A stretch of 64,000 nt of DNA from Chitinophaga eiseniae (GTDB lineage: Bacteria; Bacteroidota; Bacteroidia; Chitinophagales; Chitinophagaceae): NCBI RefSeq assembly GCF_012641265.1, contig NZ_JABAHZ010000005.1:248001-312000 (forward strand). The letters are read 5' to 3'. The notes beneath the pieces were generated by a model. It searched no databases and was not told the DNA's origin. It saw only the letters and a program-made list of their open reading frames with translations. Numbering within the stretch: position 1 is the first letter of the stretch; every line of letters starts with the position of its first letter. The position numbers and the translations under genes are program-made. Positions 8,714 through 19,100 of the stretch are shown piece after piece.

Positions 8714-11700
8714 ATGTTCCGCAAAAAAAATTCATTTATTTATTGCTTACTACTCCTGCTTGCAGTAACAAAAACCTATGCCAGAAATGGTTTGCAGGAT
8801 GCACTTGACAAAAAGATCACCATTGAATTAAGGAATGTTATTCTTAAAGATGCACTGGAAAAAATCGGGAATCTCGCTGAAGTATCCTTTGTATTTGTCA
8901 GCAACGAGGTGTTGGATGTTAATAAGGTAAGTGTGAATGCACATAACGAAAAAGTAGGCGATCTGCTCGACAAACTACTTACTCCTTACTCCCTTTCCTA
9001 TAGTGTGATGTACGACCGCGTAGTCATCAAGCATGACAACAGCAAAAAGCCCGCTTCTTTATCTGTAACAGGTACACCAATGCGTATATCCCTTCCTGTT
9101 ACAGATGTAAAAGGTATAGTGACCAATGAAAAGAAAGAGCTCCTGCCAGGCGTAAGTATCATGATCAAAGGCACTTCCCGTGGTGTAACCACTAATGAAA
9201 AAGGCGTATTTGAACTAAAAAAAGTAGCCAACGACGCCGTCCTGGTATTTAACTATACCGGTTACAAGACAGAAGAAATCAGCGTTGCTTCTTTCAGAAG
9301 CGGCGCTCTTACCATTGTACTGAAAGAAAAACCCACCCGCCTCCAGGAAGTGGTAGTCACTGGTTTCCAGAGCATCGATAAAACAAAATTCTCTGGCGCC
9401 GCCACCCGGCTGAAAGGCGAAGACGTGAAAATAGACGGACTCACCGACGTAAGCCGCATGCTTGAGGGACGGGTTGCCGGCGTAGCCATCCAAAACGTTT
9501 CCGGCACCTTTGGTTCCGCACCTAAAGTACGTATCCGTGGAGCTACTTCTATCAATGGCGATAACAAGCCATTATGGGTAGTAGATGGGGTGGTGCTGGA
9601 AGATGTGGTCAATATCTCCAACGACCAGCTCTCCAGCGGAGACCCTACCACCCTGCTGGGCTCTGCAGTGGCCGGCCTTAACTCCAACGACATCGAAAGT
9701 TTTGATATCTTAAAAGACGCTGCAGCAGCGGCTTTGTACGGCGCCCGCGCCATGAACGGCGTGGTAGTGATCACTACCAAAAAAGGCCGCGCGGGCAAGC
9801 CCGTTATTAATTACAGCGGCAACTTCAGTACACAGCTGAAACCCAACTACAGCAACTTCAATATTATGAACTCCGGACAGCAGATGTCCGTACTGGCTGA
9901 ACTGGAAAGAAAAGGGATCCTTAATTCGGATATACTCTCCCAGGGCGACATCGGCGTATTTGGTAAATTGTACGAAAAGCTCGACGCTGATAACAACGGA
10001 AATTTTCCCGTAGAAAACACCCCTGAACACCGCAAGGCATTTTTATTGCGCTACGCCAAAGCCAACACCGACTGGTTTCGCCTCCTCTTCCGGAATAACT
10101 TTGTACAGGAACACTCACTCAGCATTTCATCAGGAACCGATAAAGCGCAATCCTATTTCTCCACCAGCTTTTTTAGTGATAACGGATGGACGCTGGCCGA
10201 TAAAGTTACCCGTTACACACTAAACTACCGGAACAGCTATAAACTGTCCGACAGACTCTCCGCCGGGTTCTCTACACTCGCCTCTGTTCGCCGCCAGAAA
10301 GCACCCGGCGCACTCACCCGCAGCAGTAACCCGGTAGAAGGTCAATACGACCGCGATTTCGATATCAACCCTTTCAGCTACTCCCTCAATACCAGCCGCA
10401 CACTGACAGCGTATGATGAAAACGGAAAGCTGGAATACTTCAGGCGGAATTATGCGCCGTTCAATATCATCAACGAACTGGAAAATAATTACCTCGACCT
10501 TAATATGATGGACCTCCGCCTACAGGGAGACCTGTCGTGGAAACTGACAAAAAATATCCGCTACGAATTTACCGGCGCTATCCGGTATGTGAAATCTTCC
10601 AGGGAACACCAGATCACGGAAAATGCCAACATGGCCAACGCCTACCGCGCAGCCGGCAACGCCACTATCGCCGAAAGAAATAAATTTTTATACCGCGATC
10701 CGGATCACCCGGACGCTCTGCCGGTAATAGTATTACCCGCCGGCGGTTTCTACAACCGTACCGAAGACCAGCTGCTGAACTACGACTTCCGTAATGGCAT
10801 CAATTACTCCGATACCTTCGCGCAAAAACATAATCTCAATATACTGGTAGGACAACAAGTAAAATATGCTGACCGTCAGAACGCATCGAACACCGGTTAT
10901 GGCTATCAATACGACAACGGCGGCGCCACCTTTACCGACTACCGCATCCTCAAACAAACCATTGAAAGTAATTTCCCGTACTTCGGTATGGGCAGAGACT
11001 ACGACCGTTTCGCCGCATTTTACGCCACCGGCACCTACGCCTACAATAACAAATACAATTTCACGGCTACCGGCCGTTACGATGGCTCCAACCGTCTCGG
11101 GCAATCCCGTAAAGCCCGCTGGCTCCCTACCTGGAGCGTGGCCGGCTCCTGGAATATAGACAGGGAAGCTTTTGCTGCAAACATCCGTCAGCTAGACTAT
11201 CTGACCCTTCGCGCCAGCTACGGCTTAACCGCCAGTATGGGGCCTGCTACCAATTCCAACATAGTCTATCAAACCATTAATACCAACCGTCCGCATCTCA
11301 CAGAAGTAGAATCTGTTATCCGGTTATCTCATTTACAAAATGATGATCTCACCTGGGAAAAATTATACACCACCAACATCGGGATCGACGGCGGATTTTT
11401 TAATAACCGCTTCAACTTCAGCATCGATGCCTATACACGTAAAAGCTTCGACCTGATCAGCCGCATCAAAACTTCCGGCATCGGTGGCGAAATGTTTAAA
11501 GCCGCCAACTATGCAGACATGGATTCTAAAGGACTGGAAGTAATGATAGGCGGAGATATCATCCGGGCTAAAGACTGGAACTGGAAATCCAGCGCTACTT
11601 TCGGTTACAGCACCAACAAAATTACCAATGCAAAAAATATCCCCGGCATCTTCGACCTCGTGGTAGCTGAAGGTGGTAACACAGAAGGATACCCGGTACA

Positions 11701-12355
11701 CAGTCTTTTCTCCCTCCGATATACCGGTCTTGATCCAAAGTCAGGCGCCCCCTCATTTATTAACCAGAATGGCGCAAATAGTGCTGATGTAGACCTGCAA
11801 TCACTAAACACCAGTCACCTGGTATACCAGGGACCGGTAGATCCACCCATCACAGGCGGGTTCTCCAATACCTTCCGCTATAAAGCTCTATCATTGAATA
11901 TATTTTTTACTTACCAGTTTGGCAACAAGATCCGCTTGTATCCTGCCTTCAAAACCAGTTACTCCGACCTCGACGCCATGCCCAAGGAATTCTACGACCG
12001 CTGGCTAATGCCGGGTGATGAAGGCACCACACATGTTCCCTCTATACTGGATGCTTTTGAACAAATACTACTCAAAGGCGCCCATCCTTACAACAACTAC
12101 AACTACTCTACAGAAAGAGTGGCTAAAGGCGATTTTATCCGCCTGAAAACAGTATCGCTGACTTATCAACTGCCCGGAGAGCTCACCAGGCGCGCCGGAT
12201 TGAGCAACATAGCCGTAAGCGCTGCCGCCATCAATCCATGGCTGATCTATGCAGATAAAAGGCTGCAGGGCCAGGACCCTGAGTTCTTCAACGCCGGTGG
12301 TGTAGCCCAGCCTATTCAGAAGCAATTCACATTTTCATTAAAAGTTGGTATTTAA
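8714..12355 (+). CDS. SusC/RagA-family TonB-dependent transporter with STN signalling domain
   Basis: Outer-membrane TonB-dependent importer of 1213 residues. The order is signal peptide 1-23, STN domain about 34-106, carboxypeptidase-regulatory-like domain about 131-205 (DVKGIVTNEKKELLPGVSI), TonB box EVVVTGFQ at 212-219, plug with LYGARAMNGVVVITT, then the barrel. It is followed directly by SusD and two lipoprotein genes found with SusCD pairs elsewhere. The STN domain ties it to the FecR/ECF sigma pair upstream. Substrate unknown; the peptidase in the operon suggests a proteinaceous or glycoprotein ligand, which is only inference. Confidence 0.96.
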   Translation: MFRKKNSFIYCLLLLLAVTKTYARNGLQDALDKKITIELRNVILKDALEKIGNLAEVSFVFVSNEVLDVNKVSVNAHNEKVGDLLDKLLTPYSLSYSVMYDRVVIKHDNSKKPASLSVTGTPMRISLPVTDVKGIVTNEKKELLPGVSIMIKGTSRGVTTNEKGVFELKKVANDAVLVFNYTGYKTEEISVASFRSGALTIVLKEKPTRLQEVVVTGFQSIDKTKFSGAATRLKGEDVKIDGLTDVSRMLEGRVAGVAIQNVSGTFGSAPKVRIRGATSINGDNKPLWVVDGVVLEDVVNISNDQLSSGDPTTLLGSAVAGLNSNDIESFDILKDAAAAALYGARAMNGVVVITTKKGRAGKPVINYSGNFSTQLKPNYSNFNIMNSGQQMSVLAELERKGILNSDILSQGDIGVFGKLYEKLDADNNGNFPVENTPEHRKAFLLRYAKANTDWFRLLFRNNFVQEHSLSISSGTDKAQSYFSTSFFSDNGWTLADKVTRYTLNYRNSYKLSDRLSAGFSTLASVRRQKAPGALTRSSNPVEGQYDRDFDINPFSYSLNTSRTLTAYDENGKLEYFRRNYAPFNIINELENNYLDLNMMDLRLQGDLSWKLTKNIRYEFTGAIRYVKSSREHQITENANMANAYRAAGNATIAERNKFLYRDPDHPDALPVIVLPAGGFYNRTEDQLLNYDFRNGINYSDTFAQKHNLNILVGQQVKYADRQNASNTGYGYQYDNGGATFTDYRILKQTIESNFPYFGMGRDYDRFAAFYATGTYAYNNKYNFTATGRYDGSNRLGQSRKARWLPTWSVAGSWNIDREAFAANIRQLDYLTLRASYGLTASMGPATNSNIVYQTINTNRPHLTEVESVIRLSHLQNDDLTWEKLYTTNIGIDGGFFNNRFNFSIDAYTRKSFDLISRIKTSGIGGEMFKAANYADMDSKGLEVMIGGDIIRAKDWNWKSSATFGYSTNKITNAKNIPGIFDLVVAEGGNTEGYPVHSLFSLRYTGLDPKSGAPSFINQNGANSADVDLQSLNTSHLVYQGPVDPPITGGFSNTFRYKALSLNIFFTYQFGNKIRLYPAFKTSYSDLDAMPKEFYDRWLMPGDEGTTHVPSILDAFEQILLKGAHPYNNYNYSTERVAKGDFIRLKTVSLTYQLPGELTRRAGLSNIAVSAAAINPWLIYADKRLQGQDPEFFNAGGVAQPIQKQFTFSLKVGI

Positions 12356-12365
12356 AAAAGTATAT

Positions 12366-13853
12366 ATGTCAATCTGCTATATAACGTCAACCACTCAGCG
12401 AAAAATAAAGCCCGCCCTTATCGGCATATTTGCGCTCACCACGCTTATCGCCGGCGGATGCAAAAAATACCTGGAACAGGTGCCCGACAGTACCTGGACG
12501 GATCTCAGCACACCCGCCAAAGTAAGTAAGCTACTGGGCACTGCGTACCCGCAGGCCAGCTATATCACTATGTGCGAGGCCATGTCTGACAATGTAGGGG
12601 ATAAAGGCGTAGGCGTGTACTACCGCCCCAACCAGGATGCATATGTATTTAGTGATATCCAGTGGATCGAGGAAGACTCACCCGAGGCCTATTGGAAAGC
12701 CTGCTACACTGCAATCGCTGCCGCTAACCAGGCGCTGGCAGCCTGTGAAAAAGCAGCAGATCCCGCCGCCTATACACGTCAGCGGGGCGAAGCTTTGCTG
12801 GCAAGGGCCTACGCACATTTTATGCTGGTAAATATCTTTGCCAAAAGCTATGATGCTGCCACCGCCGCCAATGATCCAGGTATCCCCTATGTAACCGTAC
12901 CCGAAACCGTAGTCATCAAACAGTATGAACGTAAAACGGTAGCCTATGTATACGACATGGTGGAAAAAGACCTGCTATCCGGCCTGCCGCTGATCAACGA
13001 TGATGCGTATAGCGTTCCCCGTTATCATTTTAACCAGAGCGCAGCCTACGCATTTGCTACCCGTTTTTATCTCTTTAAAAAAGATTATCCTAAAGTAATA
13101 GCCTACGCCGACCATACCTTTTCCAATAACGATGTAGCCAACAACATGCGTCAGTGGAACAGCACCTATGGCAGCATGTCGCCCGCACAAATCTTCGACC
13201 TCTATGCCAACGCCAACGAAAAAGCCAACCTGCTGATTGCCGAAGCCCCCTCCCTCTGGGGCCGCAATGCAGGCAGGCTGCGGTACGATCTCGACTATGT
13301 ACATGAGGCGCAGATACTGGGCCGCAATGTAACCGGTGGCGTTTGGTCGTACCCTTTATATTACTATGGCTCCCAGGATTATTTTGTTCCTAAACTATCG
13401 GAATACTTCGTTAAAAATTCCGTGAATGCCACCATCGGACAGCCCTATGTGATGACCCCCTTATTTACCACGGAAGAAGTATTGTTTAACCGCGCAGAAG
13501 CCAATGCCTGGCTTAACAACACCAACGCCGTACTGGCGGATCTCAACCTGTTTGCCAGCAAACGTATCCGGAATTACAACGCCGCGCAACATATCATCAC
13601 ACTATCGGCCATGCAGCAATTCTATGGTATCACCGATACCAGAAGCGCCTGTATCCGAACCATCCTGGATTTTAAGCGGGCAGAATATGTACAGGAAGGA
13701 CAACGCTGGTTTGACCTGCAACGCTACAAAATGCCGGTGATACATACCACCAGGGAAGGACAAATACTGGAACTGAAAGCCGACGATAACCGCCGCCTGT
13801 TCCAGATCCCGGCTGCTGCCACTACCTCCGGAATAGCATTAAACCCAAGATAA
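12366..13853 (+). CDS. SusD/RagB-family lipoprotein
   Basis: Substrate-capturing surface lipoprotein partner of the SusC just upstream; 495 residues from the ATG at 12366, 10 bp past the susC stop. A TTG seven codons earlier overlaps susC and is less likely. The lipobox is LIAGGC with Cys32, followed by KKYLEQVPDSTW. Family features include LLARAYAHFMLVNIFAKSYD and, near the end, FKRAEYVQEGQRWFDLQRYK, the usual SusD C-terminal signature. It is in one transcription unit with the peptidase and DUF4302 genes. Confidence 0.95.
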   Translation: MSICYITSTTQRKIKPALIGIFALTTLIAGGCKKYLEQVPDSTWTDLSTPAKVSKLLGTAYPQASYITMCEAMSDNVGDKGVGVYYRPNQDAYVFSDIQWIEEDSPEAYWKACYTAIAAANQALAACEKAADPAAYTRQRGEALLARAYAHFMLVNIFAKSYDAATAANDPGIPYVTVPETVVIKQYERKTVAYVYDMVEKDLLSGLPLINDDAYSVPRYHFNQSAAYAFATRFYLFKKDYPKVIAYADHTFSNNDVANNMRQWNSTYGSMSPAQIFDLYANANEKANLLIAEAPSLWGRNAGRLRYDLDYVHEAQILGRNVTGGVWSYPLYYYGSQDYFVPKLSEYFVKNSVNATIGQPYVMTPLFTTEEVLFNRAEANAWLNNTNAVLADLNLFASKRIRNYNAAQHIITLSAMQQFYGITDTRSACIRTILDFKRAEYVQEGQRWFDLQRYKMPVIHTTREGQILELKADDNRRLFQIPAAATTSGIALNPR

Positions 13854-13891
13854 TAACATAGCGATACTACCAACATTAATACATCAACAAA

Positions 13892-14791
13892 ATGAAAGCA
13901 TTATTACTCATCATCCCCCTATGCTTGCTGTTAGCCTGCAGCAAGAAAGATGACCCGGGCCACGTGGAAAATATTCCCGGCCTTGGCGGCGATACCTGGG
14001 TGAACTCACCATTGGATAAATGGCTGCACGATACCCTGACGGTGCCTTTCAATATTGCGGTAAAATATAAATGGGACCAGTTCGAATTTGAACTGAACAA
14101 GACACTGGTACCGCCCAAAGAAGAAAAGATAATACCGGTAATGTCGGCCATTCAAAAAGTATGGATGAATACCTATATCGCCGAAGCCGGGGCCACCTTC
14201 TTCAAAAAATACTGCCCTAAGTATTTTATCCTGTCCGGCAGCGCAAGCTGGAACGAAAACGGCACCATTACCCTAGGAACAGCAGAAGGAGGCCGAAAAG
14301 TAGTGCTGTACCTAGTCAACGATTTTCAGATAAAAGGAATGGAAGGATACCGGCCTTCCGATTCTTCCAACGTAAAACAAATGTTCCATGTAATAGAGCA
14401 TGAGTTTGGCCATATCCTGCATCAGACAGTAATGTACCCCGTTGCTTTTAAACGCATCTGCGCTGGATTTTACACCGGCAACTGGAATAACGTTTCTGAC
14501 GAGGAGGCCCACCGCGATGGTTTTGTAACACCCTACTCCATGGCCAGTTTTGACGAAGATTTTGTAGAAATGGTATCCACTATGCTGGTAGAAGGAAAAA
14601 ACGGGTTCGACGCCATCGTCAACAGTATCCCCAACGGTACCAGCATCAATGGTGTATCCAAAGCTGAGGCGCAGTCACGGCTACGGCAAAAGGAAGCGCT
14701 CGTGGTCAGCTATTTCTCCATTGTATGGCATATCGACTTCTACAGTCTCCAAACACGCACGCGAAGAGAAATCAATCAGTTACTCTATTAA
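13892..14791 (+). CDS. Putative zinc metallopeptidase lipoprotein (Mx1-type)
   Basis: Lipoprotein of 299 residues with lipobox LLAC (Cys16). The zinc site is HEFGH (His170, Glu171, His174); the downstream Glu226 in DEDFVEMVST is a likely third ligand. I assign it to the putative zinc-binding metallopeptidase family of Bacteroidota SusCD loci (Peptidase_Mx1-like). It is probably displayed on the surface with SusD, where it could trim protein or glycoprotein targets. It sits 38 bp after susD and 33 bp before the DUF4302 gene. Activity is inferred from the motif only. Confidence 0.85.
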   Translation: MKALLLIIPLCLLLACSKKDDPGHVENIPGLGGDTWVNSPLDKWLHDTLTVPFNIAVKYKWDQFEFELNKTLVPPKEEKIIPVMSAIQKVWMNTYIAEAGATFFKKYCPKYFILSGSASWNENGTITLGTAEGGRKVVLYLVNDFQIKGMEGYRPSDSSNVKQMFHVIEHEFGHILHQTVMYPVAFKRICAGFYTGNWNNVSDEEAHRDGFVTPYSMASFDEDFVEMVSTMLVEGKNGFDAIVNSIPNGTSINGVSKAEAQSRLRQKEALVVSYFSIVWHIDFYSLQTRTRREINQLLY

Positions 14792-14824
14792 AAGCAACGC
14801 TCCCCAGAGCGTAAAAATAACAGT

Positions 14825-16126
14825 ATGAGAAACAACCTTATCTTTTTATTATTCATCCTGGCCGGTATCTGCTCCTGTAAAAAGGAAACAGATCCCGTTT
14901 TTGATAAATCACCGGATGAGCGTATCAATGATACATTGTCACATTACCAGCAGGTGCTCACCGGCGCCCCATACGGCTGGAAGGCATTGGTATACCCGGC
15001 AGGCGTTCCCGGAAGCGTATACAGCTTCTATTTCAGTTTCTCCGATGCCAACCGGGTACAAATGTTTTCCGATTTCGATGCTGCCAGTACCAACAACGTA
15101 CATGAAAGCAGCTGGCGCCTGAAAGCATTACAACAGCCGTCCCTGCTATTCGATACCTATTCTTATCTGCATGTACTCTGTGATCCTGATGCCAGCCACA
15201 ATGGCGGCGCGTATGGCAACGGTCTTGGCTCTGACTTTGAATTTGCCATCAACGGCGCACAAGGCGACTCCGTTTGGCTCACCGGCCGCTTCCATCGCAG
15301 CAAAGCTGTACTGATCAAGGCCACGCAGCAGGACCAGGAAAACTACCTGCAGCATAAGATCAACCGGTCGATCGATAGCATTGGTGCCCTGCTCACCTAC
15401 TTTCACCGGCTGTCTACCAGCTCTGGCGACTATGATGTAAGCATTAACCAATATCTGCACTGGATCACCTTTACCTGGATAGCAGATGGGAAGCCACAAC
15501 AGGTAACTACCGGCTACACCTATACGCCAACAGGTATTACCCTTATCCCCGCATTCAAAGCCAATAACACCACCATCAGCAGCCTGGACCAGGTAAAATG
15601 GGAAAACGGCGCCATCGCCTTTACCATCAACAGTAAGCCGGCTACCATCACCAATACGGCTACTCCATTGGCCATTGATCCATCAGCAGCCCAACAGTGG
15701 TACCGGTACGCCTTACAAAATGAAAAGTACTGGACAACCGTCAACGGGTTTCATGCAGATGGTAAAGATGACGCCTGTCATATCACCGGCTTACCCAACT
15801 ATGCCTTTCTCACCTATTACCCGCAGATTAATGGCCCCGGCACCTCGCTGGATCTCCTCGGCTTTGTGATAAAGCAGGAGGATGGTAAGAACAGTATCGA
15901 GTTTGGTCCGGGTTACAGCGCTCCCTCTTTTACCACAGATGGACGGATCATTTTCAATGACGATGGTTTTTACGGAGATCCTGCCAACTATGTTCCTGCT
16001 GTGCAAAAAACAAGGGCACTGATGGCTGACCCGCAGGGCTTCTACCTGGTACAAACCAGCGCATCCACCTTTGATATGGTCAATGCCAGGGATGGCAAAT
16101 CGTGGATCAACTGGCAGACTTTCTAA
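14825..16126 (+). CDS. DUF4302-type lipoprotein
   Basis: Surface or periplasmic lipoprotein of 433 residues with lipobox ICSC (Cys18). The mature N terminus (DERINDTLSHYQQVLTGAPY followed by GWKALVYP) matches DUF4302 lipoproteins, which commonly follow SusC, SusD and an Mx1-type peptidase. The rest is rich in beta strand, with no catalytic motif I recognise. It may be an auxiliary binding protein of the uptake complex. The gene ends only 30 bp before the giant T9SS substrate and no terminator lies between. Confidence 0.8.
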   Translation: MRNNLIFLLFILAGICSCKKETDPVFDKSPDERINDTLSHYQQVLTGAPYGWKALVYPAGVPGSVYSFYFSFSDANRVQMFSDFDAASTNNVHESSWRLKALQQPSLLFDTYSYLHVLCDPDASHNGGAYGNGLGSDFEFAINGAQGDSVWLTGRFHRSKAVLIKATQQDQENYLQHKINRSIDSIGALLTYFHRLSTSSGDYDVSINQYLHWITFTWIADGKPQQVTTGYTYTPTGITLIPAFKANNTTISSLDQVKWENGAIAFTINSKPATITNTATPLAIDPSAAQQWYRYALQNEKYWTTVNGFHADGKDDACHITGLPNYAFLTYYPQINGPGTSLDLLGFVIKQEDGKNSIEFGPGYSAPSFTTDGRIIFNDDGFYGDPANYVPAVQKTRALMADPQGFYLVQTSASTFDMVNARDGKSWINWQTF

Positions 16127-16156
16127 TTACAACAACCAAAATCAAAATAGCCTCAT

Positions 16157-19100
16157 ATGAGAAATTGTACGGTTCGTTATTTATATAAAACAACATTACT
16201 TATAGGAGTACTACTAATGCTGGTAGCCCGGCTATCAGCACAAACAGATATCAGCATTGGTAACAGCACTTCGGGTAATACAGACCTGGGATATCCCTGC
16301 CCCATGCAGGACTATTACGAGGGCAGCCGCGCGCAGTTCCTTTACCGTGCATCCGAACTGCATAAAGCAGGTATGGCTCCCGGCGTAATCAGCGGCCTGA
16401 AATTTAATGTGCTTAATCTCAATGCCACAGATACCGTTGAGCAATACACGATTAAAATTGGCGTCACCAGCGATACCACGCTGAGCAGCACCACCTGGAT
16501 CACCGTCAGCAACCAGGTGTATGGCCCGGTAGATTACCTGCCCAAAACAGGTATCAATATATTCACCTTCTCTTCTAATTTTTTCTGGAACGGAACTGAC
16601 AATATCGTGGTAGAAATATGTAACGGCGCCCCCGATTCAGATACGCGCACTACGTATACACACAACCCCGAAATACCTTTTACAACAGGTCTTCCTTTTA
16701 ATGGCTCGCATACCTACAGAACCGATGGGCTCAACTATTTATGCGGCACCACCAGTACCAGTAATTCCGGCAACATGACTACCCGTCCGGATATTAAATT
16801 TTCCTGGACACCTGCGGTTGCGTGCACCGGCACACCTACCCCAGGTACTGCCACTGCCAGCACTTCTACCGTTTGTATGAACGGACAAGTAGTTGTTACC
16901 TTATCCGGTACCACAATCGCCTCGGGGCTACATTATCAATGGCAGTCATCTCCCAATAACAGTACCTGGACAGATATCCCCAACGATACCACTAACAGGC
17001 TGGAGACCACGCAAATAGTTACCACCTATTACCGTTGTAAAGTAACCTGTACTACCACCAATGCCAGCGCAATTTCCAGCAGTGCAACCGTAACCTCACC
17101 ACTGGCAGTATCCGGTACTTTTACCATTAATAAGGCATTGCCTACCGGCGGTACCAACTTTGCTTCCTTTAATGACGCCTACAACTCGATCAAATGCGGG
17201 ATCAATGGTCCCGTTATATTCAACGTAGCGGCAGGCGGCAGCGCCTATAACGAACAACTGCTGATCAGCCCTGTTCCCGGCGCCTCCGCCACCAATACCA
17301 TTACTTTTAACGGTAACGGGGATACGCTGACCTACAGCGGTACTTCTTCTTCACCGGCGGTCATTAAACTATCTGACGCAGATTACTTCACATTCAATAA
17401 TCTCGTGATCAAACCCATCGGCACCAACAACGGATGGGGAGTACACCTGACCAATGATGCGGATTATAACAGCATCCGCAACTGTACGTTCTTACTGGAT
17501 ACCACCTCCAGTTCTACCAGCAACGCAGGTATCGTGATCAGCAACTCTACGTCCGCCACCTCTACCGGCGAGGCAAAATGCGATTTCAACACCTTTGCTG
17601 ACAACAATATCAACGGCGGTTACTATGGCATCGTGTTAACCGGCAGCAATACATTTGCCAACGGTAACAATAAACTCATCAATAATAAAATCAGCAACTT
17701 CTACAGCTATGGTATTTATGTAACCGGCTCGTTTAACACACTGATTGAAAACAATATCATCAGCAGGCCTACACGCAGTAATGTTACTTCGTTCTATGGT
17801 ATCTATTTTACGGACCTGAGTACGAAGGCAAACATTACCCGTAACATTATCCGTAACCCTTTTGGCGGCGCCCCGAACAGTACCAGCACCGCCCATGGCA
17901 TCTATTTCTCCAGCACCGATGCGCTCTCCCAACTGGAGAATGTGGTAAGCAATAACCTGCTGCATAATTTTACAGGTAAGGGAGATGTGTATGGCATCTA
18001 TAATTCAGGGTCAGACAACGTTTGGTATTATCACAATACCATTGCACTGGATGGCGCGTCTACGACCTCCGCGACTTATACCACCCGCGGATTTTACCAG
18101 ACCTCCAAAGCAGATGGCGTTGAATTTGTAAACAACCTCATTTCGGTAACACGCACCGGTGGCGGCAGTAAATATTGTGTTTATTTCTCTGCTACCAATG
18201 GTACCATCCACGCCAACAGGAATGACTATTACCTGGCGGCCACCGGCGGCACCAATAACGTCGGTTACTATGGCGCCAACAACGCCAGCCTGCTTGACTG
18301 GCAAACTGCGTCCAAACAGGACAGCAACTCCGTAAGTTCCAATCCACTGTTTGTATCTGTTAGTAGCGGCAACTACCAACCTGCCAACGCCTCTATTGAT
18401 AATAAGGGTACACCGGTAAATATCACGGTGGATATTAACAATGCGACCAGAAGTACTACCACACCGGACATCGGTGCGTATGAATTTACGCCCGGTCCCT
18501 GCGTAACGCCACCTTTGGGTGGTAACGCACAGGTGAGTCCCTCTGTGATTTGTGTGAACAGAAAAGTATCCTTAACGCTGACAGACAATACCATCGGGCT
18601 GGGACAAACCTACCAATGGCAAAAATCTGCTACGGCTACCGGCACTTATACACCGGTAGGTGGTTTGTTGACCAACCCGGATACTGTGATTACGGCTGTC
18701 ACCACCTCCTGGTATCGTGTAGCCGTTACCTGCAGTGGCAATACAGCTTACTCACAGCCCATTCTGCTCACCGTAAACCAGGCTTTCCCGGCAGGATCTT
18801 ATACCATTAATAAAAACATCCCTGCCAGCGCCACCAACTTTATCAGCTTCAATGCGGCTAAAGCAGCAATGGAATGCGGTATTCAGGGGCCCATTGTGTT
18901 GAATGTAGCGCCGGCCTCCGGTCCTTACCTCGAACAACTGGTACTGGATTCTATTGCGGGTACCTCTGCTGTCAATACCATTACTTTTAACGGTAACGGC
19001 AATACGATAAAATTTGCTCCTGCCGACGGCAATGAAAGAGCGGTCATCAAACTGCACAGCGCCGATCATATCGTATTCGACAGTCTTGTTATCGACGCCA

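Noticed and set aside
9262..9798. 178-codon minus-strand frame inside the second susC
   Set aside because: Antisense shadow of the plug region.
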